NCBI GenBank assembly: GCA_020059785.1
Contig: JAGVBL010000308.1
Location: forward strand, 1 to 5,999
Direction of reading: 5' to 3'
DNA from: Ignavibacteriales bacterium
GTDB lineage: Bacteria > Bacteroidota > Ignavibacteria > Ignavibacteriales > Melioribacteraceae
DNA: 5,999 bases
Under the pieces are notes generated by a model. The model did not search any database and was not told where the DNA came from. It saw nothing but the letters and a program-made list of their open reading frames with translations. A program made the translations under genes and the position numbers. Below, in pieces: positions 1 through 5,817 of the stretch (its first letter is position 1; the number at the start of each line of letters is the position of its first letter).

Positions 1-648
1 TCCAAATCCCATTTCGTCCATCATTTTAACCATTGCCTGAACACGCTGATAACGCTCCGGCTGACCTTGAGGCAGAACAGCAAATTGGGAAACCTTAGCA
101 GAAACAAATAGCATAGCAGATGCATTCTTACAAGCAGCAACACATGCACCGCAGCCGATACATGCAGCAGCATCTGTAGCTTTCTCTATTGCATCTTTAG
201 AAATCAGAATTGCATTGGCATCCGGGACTCCGCCGGTATCAACGGAAATAAATCCGCCGGCTTGAATAATTTTTTCGAATGAAGTTCTATCAACAATAAG
301 ATCTTTAATAATTGGAAATGCTTTAGCGCGCCATGGTTCAATCCATATTGTATCGCCGTCCTTAAAATGCCTCATATGCAGCTGGCATGTAGTAATTCTG
401 GATAAGGGACCGTGCGGTCTTCCGTTAATTACAAGACTGCAAGCGCCGCAAATTCCTTCCCGGCAATCGTGTTCGAATGCAACAGGATCTTCTCCTTTAG
501 CTTCCAGCTCTTCATTAAGAATATCTAGCATTTCAAGGAAAGAACTATCGGGTGATATATTTTTAACGTTGAAGGTAACAAATCCTCCTACAGCATTAGC
601 GTTAGCCTGACGCCAAATTTTTAGAGTTAAGTTCATATTTCCGCTCAT
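1..648 (-). CDS. sdhB: Succinate dehydrogenase/fumarate reductase iron-sulfur subunit (3' end cut by window)
   Basis: This is the electron-transfer subunit of complex II, passing electrons from the FAD of SdhA through Fe-S clusters to the quinone site at SdhC, on the cytoplasmic face of the inner membrane. 216 residues are visible before the window edge. A ferredoxin-like N-terminal domain carries the [2Fe-2S] ligands Cys62, Cys67 and Cys70 (CREGICGAC) and Cys88 (TTCQLHM). The C-terminal domain carries CIGCGACVAAC, with Cys163, 166, 169 and 173, supplying [4Fe-4S] ligands and the first of the next cluster. The remaining cysteines of the [3Fe-4S] and [4Fe-4S] sites should lie beyond the edge; family members are roughly 230-260 residues, so only a short tail is missing. 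The ATG at 648-646 overlaps the sdhA stop as ATGA, with AAGGAG at 660-655. The CREGICGAC form resembles Bacteroidetes-type SdhB. Direction of catalysis (succinate oxidation or fumarate reduction) cannot be told from sequence. Confidence 0.97.
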   Translation of the reverse strand, partial: MSGNMNLTLKIWRQANANAVGGFVTFNVKNISPDSSFLEMLDILNEELEAKGEDPVAFEHDCREGICGACSLVINGRPHGPLSRITTCQLHMRHFKDGDTIWIEPWRAKAFPIIKDLIVDRTSFEKIIQAGGFISVDTGGVPDANAILISKDAIEKATDAAACIGCGACVAACKNASAMLFVSAKVSQFAVLPQGQPERYQRVQAMVKMMDEMGFG

Positions 649-2558
649 TTGTAACTCCTTACTGTTGGTTTCAGATACTCAAATTCAAGCTGCTCTTTAT
701 GAAGATTCCATTTACCTGATTCAGCAAATTCCCATGCGGCAACGTAAGTATAATGTTCATCATCGCGTTTAGCTTCGCCGTCTTCATACTGGAATTCTTC
801 CCGGAAGTGACCGCCGCAAGATTCGTTTCTATCGAGCGCATCTACAGCCATCAATTCACCAAGCTCAAGAAAATCTGCAACTCTTCCGGCACGTTCAAGC
901 GCCTGATTCAAATCTTCTGCAGAACCGGGAACGTTTACATTCTTCCAGAACTCTTCGCGTAAATCTCTAATCTCCTGAATAGCTTCCTTCAATCCTTTTT
1001 CGTTACGCGCCATTCCAACTTTATTCCACATAATTCTACCAAGCTGGCGGTGAATATCATCAGTAGTTCTCTTACCTTTAATAGAGAGAAGTTTCTTAGT
1101 CATTTCATCAACAGCATCTTTTTCTTTCTGGAATTCCGGATGGTCTGTTTTAACTTCCTGGAATTTTGTTCCGGCAAGATAATCCCCTATTGTATAAGGA
1201 ATAACAAAGTAACCATCAGCCAGACCTTGCATTAGTGCACTTGCACCCAAACGGTTGGCACCATGATCTGAGAAGTTTGCTTCGCCAAGAACATAAAGCC
1301 CGGGAATATTACTCATCAGGTTATAATCGACCCACAAGCCGCCCATTGTATAATGCGGAGCGGGATAGATTCTCATAGGAACTTCCCACGGATTTTCTGC
1401 TGTAATCAATTCATACATTTCAAATAAATTGCCATAACGCTCTTCAATTACTTTTTTGCCGAGACGTTTTATTGCATCAGCAAAATCGAGATAAACTGCC
1501 TGACCAGTATCGCCAGCACCCTTACCGGCATCGCAAGCTTCTTTAGCAGCGCGTGAAGAAATATCACGCGGAGCTAAGTTTCCATAAGTCGGATACTTCC
1601 GCTCAAGTATATAATCTCTTTCAGCTTCAGGTATATCGCCGGGTTTTCTCTTATCACCCGCTTTAAGCGGAACCCAGACTCTTCCATCATTACGTAAGCT
1701 TTCGCTCATTAATGTTAGTTTGGATTGCTGTTCGCCATGGAGCGGTAAACATGTTGGATGAATCTGTGTAAAACAAGGATTAGCAAACAACGCTCCTTTT
1801 CTGTGTGCACGCCAAATAGCAGTTGTATTGCAGTTCATTGCATTGGTAGAAAGGAAGAAAACTCTTGAATAACCGCCCGTAGCAAGACAAACTGCATGTG
1901 CTGCATAACTTTCAATTTCACCTGTTACTAAATTTCTTGCAACAACACCTCGCGCCTGACCATCAATTACTGTAAGCCCAAGCATCTCTCGTCGTGTAAA
2001 CATTTTTATTTTTCCAAGTCCAACCTGGCGTGATAGCGCGCTGTAAGCACCAAGTAATAATTGTTGACCTGTAATACTTCTGGAATAAAATGTTCTTGAT
2101 ACCAAAGCACCGCCGAATGAGCGGTTATCGAGGTGACCGCCGTATTCTCTTGCAAACGGAACACCCTGAGCAACGCATTGATCTATAATACTATTACTTA
2201 CTTCTGCCAATCTATATACGTTACCTTCACGGGCACGGTAATCGCCGCCTTTTAGCGTATCGTAAAATAATCTACGGATACTATCGCCATCGTTCGGATA
2301 ATTCTTTGCTGCGTTAATACCGCCTTGTGCGGCAATGCTGTGAGCACGGCGTGGCGAATCGTGATATGTTAATACCGTAACATTATATCCAAGCTCTGCC
2401 AAAGATGCTGCTGCAGATGCGCCGGCTAATCCTGTTCCAACAACAATTATATCGTACTTTCTTTTATTTGCAGGGTTGACCAATTTCATGTTGAACTTGT
2501 GACTTGTCCATTTATCTTCGATTGGTCCTTTCGGAATTTTTGAATCTAATTTAATCAT
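645..2558 (-). CDS. sdhA: Succinate dehydrogenase/fumarate reductase flavoprotein subunit
   Basis: This is the catalytic subunit of complex II, interconverting succinate and fumarate with covalently bound FAD. The protein has 637 residues, a full length for the Bacteroidetes-like form. Visible motifs are the Rossmann FAD motif GTGLAG (41-46); RRAHSIAAQGG, where His73 is the expected covalent FAD attachment; QIHPTC with His267; LAPRDISSRA with Arg331, matching the catalytic arginine region; PAPHYTMGG with His402; and the FAD/substrate motif DHGANRLGASAL with Arg436. An N-terminal extension of about 35 residues (starting MIKLDSKIPKGP) precedes the FAD domain, as in Bacteroidetes homologues. The C-terminal helical domain (about 475-637) looks complete. 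The ATG at 2558-2556 overlaps the sdhC stop as ATGA, and GGAGG lies at 2569-2565, supporting this start and translational coupling. The TGA at 647-645 overlaps the sdhB start. No missing catalytic residue or frameshift is seen. Confidence 0.98.
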   Translation of the reverse strand: MIKLDSKIPKGPIEDKWTSHKFNMKLVNPANKRKYDIIVVGTGLAGASAAASLAELGYNVTVLTYHDSPRRAHSIAAQGGINAAKNYPNDGDSIRRLFYDTLKGGDYRAREGNVYRLAEVSNSIIDQCVAQGVPFAREYGGHLDNRSFGGALVSRTFYSRSITGQQLLLGAYSALSRQVGLGKIKMFTRREMLGLTVIDGQARGVVARNLVTGEIESYAAHAVCLATGGYSRVFFLSTNAMNCNTTAIWRAHRKGALFANPCFTQIHPTCLPLHGEQQSKLTLMSESLRNDGRVWVPLKAGDKRKPGDIPEAERDYILERKYPTYGNLAPRDISSRAAKEACDAGKGAGDTGQAVYLDFADAIKRLGKKVIEERYGNLFEMYELITAENPWEVPMRIYPAPHYTMGGLWVDYNLMSNIPGLYVLGEANFSDHGANRLGASALMQGLADGYFVIPYTIGDYLAGTKFQEVKTDHPEFQKEKDAVDEMTKKLLSIKGKRTTDDIHRQLGRIMWNKVGMARNEKGLKEAIQEIRDLREEFWKNVNVPGSAEDLNQALERAGRVADFLELGELMAVDALDRNESCGGHFREEFQYEDGEAKRDDEHYTYVAAWEFAESGKWNLHKEQLEFEYLKPTVRSYK

Positions 2559-3226
2559 AGGTTACCTCCGTAGAAAAATAAAAAGTAAATGGGAATAGAG
2601 GCGAACCCGATTACCATTACCAGTGTGTAGATGAGTCCTAACTTTTCAATAATCGGGAAATACTTTTTGTTGTTCCATCCGAATGTTTGAAATGCACTTT
2701 GAAAACCATGGTTGAGATGGAAACCAAGCAGAATCATTGCCGCTACATAGAGAATTGAATAGAGCGGATCACTAAATGCTTCTGCAACTATTTGATAATA
2801 CTTATGCTCTGCAGCAAGCGGATGACCGAGGTTGAATGAAACCCAGAATGTTCTTAGATGAACAACCAGAAAAATAAAAATGATTGAACCGGTTACAAAC
2901 ATTGTTCTCGAAAACAGATCGGAGTTTGCTGAGGAAGCATTTACTTTGTAACCAACAGGACGGGCTTTTTTATTTTCAATCCAGAGCCGCACGCCATTGA
3001 AAATATGAAGCACAAAAATTAATACTAACACAAGTTCGATAACTCTTACGAGCGGTTTGATACCTTCAAGATTTTTAACGACTGTATTAAATAATTCCGG
3101 TCCGCCGTATAATGTAAGATTATTAATAAGATGAATAATGAGAAAAAGGAGGAGGCAGATACCGGTTACAGCCATTACAAATTTTTTACCGATCGAGGAG
3201 TTTAATGCTCTAAAGAACCAGCCCAT
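2555..3226 (-). CDS. sdhC: Succinate dehydrogenase cytochrome b subunit, b558 family (single membrane anchor)
   Basis: This is the membrane anchor of complex II. It binds two b-type hemes and the quinone, probably menaquinone given the family and lineage. The 223 residues contain five hydrophobic segments at about 15-37, 60-82, 107-129, 155-176 and 196-217, the five-helix pattern of the Bacillus subtilis-type (type B) anchor. That type fuses the roles of SdhC and SdhD and explains why no sdhD is present. His32 (IIHLINN), His74 (FVLHIFNGVRL), His123 (VVHLRTF) and His170 (GFHLNHGFQSAF) are spaced as expected for four axial heme ligands; His173 is also near. It is the first gene of the sdhC-sdhA-sdhB operon. 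The ATG at 3226-3224 has AGGAG at 3238-3234, seven bases upstream, which fixes the start. The stop overlaps the sdhA start as ATGA. Confidence 0.95.
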   Translation of the reverse strand: MGWFFRALNSSIGKKFVMAVTGICLLLFLIIHLINNLTLYGGPELFNTVVKNLEGIKPLVRVIELVLVLIFVLHIFNGVRLWIENKKARPVGYKVNASSANSDLFSRTMFVTGSIIFIFLVVHLRTFWVSFNLGHPLAAEHKYYQIVAEAFSDPLYSILYVAAMILLGFHLNHGFQSAFQTFGWNNKKYFPIIEKLGLIYTLVMVIGFASIPIYFLFFYGGNL

Positions 3227-3373
3227 TAAATTTCTCCTATGTTAATTGATTCTGTGATTTGGATTTTTTTAATATTTCGAATTGATAAGTTGTATGAATG
3301 CACAATGATTTATGAGTATAATTTAATTCACAGCTTAAGATAAGTCATATATGTATTTTTTTCAAAAATAATT

Positions 3374-3401
3374 TTAATAAATGCTTTAATTCACGAGTCA
3401 A
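3374..3401 (-). promoter_or_regulatory. Candidate promoter for the sdhCAB operon
   Basis: Reading the minus strand, TTGACT (3401-3396) is followed after 16 bases by TATTAA (3379-3374), giving a 5/6 match to the -35 and a 4/6 match to the -10 of sigma-70 consensus. Transcription would start near 3367, leaving a leader of about 140 nt. An alternative -10, TATACT (3320-3315), is closer to sdhC but has a poor -35. The 3227-3451 stretch is very AT-rich, so chance matches are likely. Ignavibacterial promoter rules are not well established, and only the presence of an operon promoter somewhere here is reasonably sure. Confidence 0.3.
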
Positions 3402-3451
3402 ACAATACATTTAATAGCTGATGAGAATGAATGATAAAATTCCACTAAGTC

Positions 3452-3478
3452 AAAAGCCCCGACATTACGCCGGGGCTT
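3452..3478 (-). terminator. Intrinsic terminator after the FG-GAP/T9SS gene
   Basis: AAGCCCCG (3454-3461) and CGGGGCTT (3471-3478) form a perfect 8-bp GC-rich stem with a 9-nt loop. On the minus strand the stem runs into TTTT (3455-3452). It sits 33 bases after the stop codon of the minus-strand gene ending at 3512, so it should end that transcript and insulate the sdh operon downstream. On the plus strand the tail is not a clean T run, so a bidirectional role is doubtful. Confidence 0.85.
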
Positions 3479-3511
3479 CTATTATTAGTTACTGTTAATC
3501 CTTTTCCATTT

Positions 3512-5002
3512 TTACTTCAGCAAAATCATCTTGCCGGAGAGTCTCTGTTTATTGTAGTTAATTGAGTAAAAATAGATTCCCGATGGTAAACTGCTTCCGT
3601 CAAATGTTACTTCGTGTTGTCCCGCGGGTTTCTTATCATTTACTAACATTGCCATTTCCTTCCCAAGCATGTCATATACTTTTATTACTACCAATCCTGT
3701 TTCTGGAATGCTGTACTTTATTTTTGTCGTGGGATTGAATGGATTGGGATAATTTTGGTGAATAATAAAATCATTGGCTATTATCGGTTCTTGAGTATTT
3801 ACAGAGGTTTCAAAATCATAGTTATAGATTTCAACAATCCCCCTCGGATTCCACCCGCCACCAATACCAAATGCTATTTCATCTTTATCATCACCATTAA
3901 TATCACCAAGGTTCACAACTACGCTAGCCCAAAAATTTAATTGCAGTCTTTGCGAAGTATCTAATTGTCGATTACCAAAATAAATTTCCACCTTTTCTTT
4001 TGTTAGTGAATAATCATCATAACCGTCATTATTTATATCGTGTAATTTTCCCATTGACCAAAGAGAACTTCCCCAAAAACTAAGCCCGTTATCCCTATAA
4101 ATTTTTTCCCCACCTAAAACAATATTTCTAAGTCCACCTTGAGACATTATACCGAAATCGTTAAATCCATCTCCGTCTACATCACCAAGACCTTCTACAG
4201 TAATTCCGTATTCATATGCATTGCTGTCCGGTTTTATTTCTATTGCATTATTCCATCCAATTTCAATTCCACCAAAAAACAAGTATGCTTTACCTATTTT
4301 TTTCTCACTAAATAATTGTGGAACTCCGACTAACAAATCATCAAATCCATCTCCATTCGCGTCACCTACTATTGCTGATGAATATCCGAAATGGTCGCTA
4401 TACTTTTCACCCCATAGTATAACATCGGGAATTGTATCCATTTCTGTCCCTCCAAAGAATACAGATACCTTTCCTCTTGCATCAAATGTTCCGTGTAACG
4501 AAAAAGTTACTAGATCATCATAGCCGTCGCCATTTAAGTCCCCACTAATAGACCTTGGACTAAAAAAATCATAGGGATAATCTGATGTTATAGTTAAATC
4601 CTCTTTTGTGGTAATGTTCGGTTTTCCAAAGTAAATAAAGATTTTACCTGAATATCCAAATCCATAATTTGCACCCAGCACAAAATCTTTATATCCGTCT
4701 CCGTTTAAATCCCCTTGCCCAACAAAGTAATTACCAAAAGCGGTATATGGCTCATTTGAATAAAACCTCAAATAATTAAGCGTGTCAAAAGGTGAACCGC
4801 CAAAGTATAGTTTAACATATTTACCTTCAAGAGAACCTACTAGAAAATCATCATATCCGTCGCCGTTTACGTCTCCAAGTGGGCAAACCTTAGAAAAATG
4901 ATCTCCTGCTTTTTCACCCGAAATACTTGTTAATAATTTAAATTCACCTTGGGCGTAAATTGTAAAGCCAACGAGGTAAATTATTATAATTACTTTTCTC
5001 AT
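3512..5002 (-). CDS. Secreted FG-GAP repeat (beta-propeller) protein with T9SS type A sorting domain
   Basis: A 496-residue exported protein of unknown function. Residues 1-18 form a signal peptide (hydrophobic IIIIYLVGFTIYA, probable cleavage near A17-Q18). Seven FG-GAP-like repeats follow, each with a calcium-loop motif of the DxNGDGxxD type starting at Asp44, 98, 155, 214, 274, 322 and 367. The last (DINGDDKDE) and sixth (DINNDGYDD) are less canonical. Seven repeats fit one seven-bladed integrin-alpha-like propeller. Residues about 415-496 are a C-terminal type IX secretion sorting domain: NYPNPFNPTTKIKYSIPE, then KVYDMLGKE, SGIYFYS and the terminal KMILLK. The protein should cross the inner membrane by Sec and the outer membrane by T9SS, ending on the surface or outside; ligand binding or adhesion is inference only. 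The start at 5002 has a modest GGGGA (5012-5008). It stands alone, ends at a clear terminator, and diverges from the btuB-like gene. It appears more AT-rich than the sdh genes. Confidence 0.93.
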   Translation of the reverse strand: MRKVIIIIYLVGFTIYAQGEFKLLTSISGEKAGDHFSKVCPLGDVNGDGYDDFLVGSLEGKYVKLYFGGSPFDTLNYLRFYSNEPYTAFGNYFVGQGDLNGDGYKDFVLGANYGFGYSGKIFIYFGKPNITTKEDLTITSDYPYDFFSPRSISGDLNGDGYDDLVTFSLHGTFDARGKVSVFFGGTEMDTIPDVILWGEKYSDHFGYSSAIVGDANGDGFDDLLVGVPQLFSEKKIGKAYLFFGGIEIGWNNAIEIKPDSNAYEYGITVEGLGDVDGDGFNDFGIMSQGGLRNIVLGGEKIYRDNGLSFWGSSLWSMGKLHDINNDGYDDYSLTKEKVEIYFGNRQLDTSQRLQLNFWASVVVNLGDINGDDKDEIAFGIGGGWNPRGIVEIYNYDFETSVNTQEPIIANDFIIHQNYPNPFNPTTKIKYSIPETGLVVIKVYDMLGKEMAMLVNDKKPAGQHEVTFDGSSLPSGIYFYSINYNKQRLSGKMILLK

Positions 5003-5099
5003 CTTATTCCCCGGCTTCTGTCTTAAGACTTTTTCTTTTTGTAGAATAATCTTTATACCGTTTTAATTATGGTTCTTTCATCTTTCCCCCCTTTTATAG

Positions 5100-5319
5100 T
5101 TATAGAATTATTTTGCGGAGTATTACGGGTATGCCGGTTGTTTGCAGCAAGCGTAGTGGAAAAATGACGAGAAGTAGTTCAGTAATATTTATTTTCCGGA
5201 GGTTCGTACAATACTCCGAATTATTTTCAACTCTAAGCTACATAATTTACAATAAAAGTCAATTGAATCCGTAATACCGGAATTTTCAATAAACACAACC
5301 TTATAGAATTAATTTGCCG
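5100..5319 (+). repeat. Imperfect 19-bp direct repeat (copies at 5100-5118 and 5301-5319)
   Basis: TTATAGAATTATTTTGCGG (5100-5118) recurs as TTATAGAATTAATTTGCCG (5301-5319), with 17 of 19 bases identical. The first copy overlaps the left edge of the MITE-like element; the second overlaps the candidate -35 box of the riboswitch promoter. Possible explanations are a duplicated regulator-binding site, a remnant of a rearrangement, or coincidence in AT-rich DNA. I cannot choose between them. Confidence 0.4.
5106..5227. mobile_element. MITE-like element with 9-bp terminal inverted repeats and 9-bp flanking direct repeat
   Basis: CGGAGTATT (5116-5124) and AATACTCCG (5210-5218) are perfect 9-bp inverted repeats; with gaps the similarity continues inward for about 20 bases on each side (ACGGGTATGCCGG against ACGAACCTCCGG). 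Immediately outside lies the same 9-mer, AATTATTTT, at 5106-5114 and 5219-5227, as expected of a target-site duplication. One extra base (G5115) separates the left copy from the repeat. The body is about 104 bp and has no transposase, so it would be a non-autonomous element. The flanking 9-mer is AT-only and could recur by chance; a hairpin regulatory element is the alternative. Confidence 0.5.
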
Positions 5320-5440
5320 CTCAGCAGTTACTTTTCTATTTTAGAGCCGTGTTCTTAAAGAATTTCAGGTGTCCGTTTCTGGACTTAATAGGGAAACCGG
5401 TTAAAATCCGGTGCTGCCCCGCAACTGTAATTCCGGTATT
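5273..5440. repeat. 12-bp inverted repeat linking upstream DNA to the riboswitch core
   Basis: AATACCGGAATT (5273-5284) is the exact reverse complement of AATTCCGGTATT (5429-5440). The right arm begins at the end of the conserved aptamer segment ACTGTAA and runs into the start of the variable insert. If the leader transcript begins upstream of 5273 the two arms could pair and disturb the aptamer; if it begins near 5349, as the candidate promoter suggests, the left arm is DNA only. Confidence 0.5.
5314..5342 (+). promoter_or_regulatory. Candidate promoter for the riboswitch-btuB transcript
   Basis: TTGCCG (5314-5319) and TATTTT (5337-5342) each match the sigma-70 consensus at four of six positions and are separated by exactly 17 bases. 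Transcription would begin near 5349, about 17 nt before the aptamer's first conserved strand, giving a leader of about 470 nt before the btuB start. The position is sensible; the match is moderate. Confidence 0.4.
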
Positions 5441-5655
5441 TGAATCAAAAGAAAAAATATTTATTTACAGAATAGCACACTGATTAACACAGATTTAACA
5501 GTTTACCCCGCTAAGCGGGGGATTTTCACAGATTGTTATTTTGATTTTCTTCTTTTGATTCAATACAAAAGTTTTCAGTCAATTATGTCACTGTCCCGCT
5601 ATTGCGGTATGGGAAGACGATTGAAAATCGGAAGAGCCAGGAGACCTGCCCGTAA
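5361..5655 (+). promoter_or_regulatory. Cobalamin (AdoCbl/B12) riboswitch aptamer, enlarged
   Basis: This RNA element binds a cobalamin and lowers expression of the downstream B12 receptor gene when B12 is plentiful. In order the sequence shows CAGGT (5366-5370), which pairs with ACCTG (5644-5648); AATAGGGAAACCGG and AAAATCCGG of the P3-P4 core (5387-5411); CTGCCCCGCAACTGTAA (5414-5430), the highly conserved L5 region; GTCACTG (5587-5593); GGGAAG (5611-5616); a hairpin CGATT-GAA-AATCG (5618-5630); and the B12 box AGCCAGGAGACCTGCC (5635-5650). All hallmark blocks of RF00174-type riboswitches are present and intact. The oddity is length: about 155 nt separate ACTGTAA from GTCACTG, where most members have far fewer, because a long hairpin is inserted there. 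The position upstream of a TonB-dependent receptor gene fits the usual role. Confidence 0.95.
5440..5563 (+). repeat. 124-nt hairpin insert inside the riboswitch peripheral domain
   Basis: TTGAATCAAAAGAA (5440-5453) and TTCTTTTGATTCAA (5550-5563) are perfect 14-bp inverted repeats and would form a long peripheral stem. The 96-nt interior holds CACACTGATT (5476-5485) and two copies of CACAGATT (5488-5495 and 5527-5534), similar in style to short dispersed repeats seen in many bacterial genomes. It also holds a GC-only hairpin CCCCGC-TAA-GCGGGG (5506-5520). The conserved aptamer blocks on both sides are intact, so the insert appears tolerated. It could be a repeat element that landed in a variable loop or a natural extension of that loop. 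Confidence 0.7.
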
Positions 5656-5674
5656 TTAATTAACTAAATCAAAG

Positions 5675-5689
5675 AACCGTTAAACGGTT
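5675..5689 (+). other. Small hairpin between aptamer and expression platform
   Basis: AACCGT (5675-5680) and ACGGTT (5684-5689) form a perfect 6-bp stem with a TAA loop. It lies 25 bases after the B12 box and just before the kissing-loop hairpin. It is probably a spacer helix in the leader; the stem is short and the following T run is only four bases and interrupted, so it is not called a terminator. Confidence 0.45.
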
Positions 5690-5691
5690 TT

Positions 5692-5816
5692 AACCTTCGC
5701 GGGTGAGGGTTTTGATTAATTTGATTCATACCAAATTATCTTTTCTATCTACCCACGAAGTTATTTCTTTCAACACCGTAACGAGATAATCGTTACATAA
5801 CTTAAGGAGTAACTTC
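5692..5816 (+). promoter_or_regulatory. Riboswitch expression platform: kissing-loop hairpin and alternative pairings up to the RBS
   Basis: AACCTTC (5692-5698) pairs with GAGGGTT (5705-5711, one G-T wobble), leaving loop GCGGGT (5699-5704). The GCGGG of this loop is complementary to CCCGC (5418-5422) in the aptamer, the expected L5-L13 kissing contact that forms when cobalamin is bound. A competing pairing joins CTTCGCGGGT (5695-5704) with ACCCACGAAG (5751-5760), with one mismatch, and would destroy the loop hairpin. When free, 5757-5764 (GAAGTTAT) can instead pair with ATAACTT (5797-5803), just before the Shine-Dalgarno, or with TAACTTC (5810-5816), just after it. GTAACGA and TCGTTAC (5778-5784 and 5790-5796) form a hairpin inside that stem. 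This suggests translational control; the folding model is inference. Confidence 0.6.
5804..5809 (+). promoter_or_regulatory. Ribosome-binding site of the btuB-like gene
   Basis: AAGGAG sits eight bases before the ATG at 5818. It fixes the start and is flanked on both sides by stretches that can pair with 5757-5764 in the expression platform, so it is the likely target of riboswitch control. Confidence 0.85.
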
Positions 5817-5817
5817 T

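Noticed and set aside
753..1235. Two plus-strand frames of 69 and 61 codons opposite sdhA.
   Set aside because: They lie wholly antisense to a clearly conserved gene and have no supporting Shine-Dalgarno or recognisable protein features.
3418..3425. CTGATGAG, resembling the hammerhead ribozyme core.
   Set aside because: No stem II followed by a GAAA box and no pairing stems I or III were found around it.
3755..4523. Two plus-strand frames of 61 and 100 codons opposite the FG-GAP gene.
   Set aside because: They are shadows of the repetitive calcium-loop codons on the other strand, not genes.
5131..5274. A 47-codon plus-strand reading frame (beginning MPVVCSKRSGKMTR) with GGAG ten bases upstream.
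   Set aside because: It lies mostly inside the MITE-like element, its apparent Shine-Dalgarno is the terminal inverted repeat itself, and the composition shows no domain, membrane segment or signal peptide. A chance frame is more likely.
5506..5520. GC-rich hairpin considered as an intrinsic terminator within the leader.
   Set aside because: The stem is strong but is followed by GATTTTCACAG, not a clean T run, and it sits inside the aptamer's variable loop between conserved blocks.
5488..5534. Repeated CACAGATT units considered as a CRISPR or tandem array.
   Set aside because: Only two exact 8-mers and one looser copy are present, with no regular spacing and no spacers.
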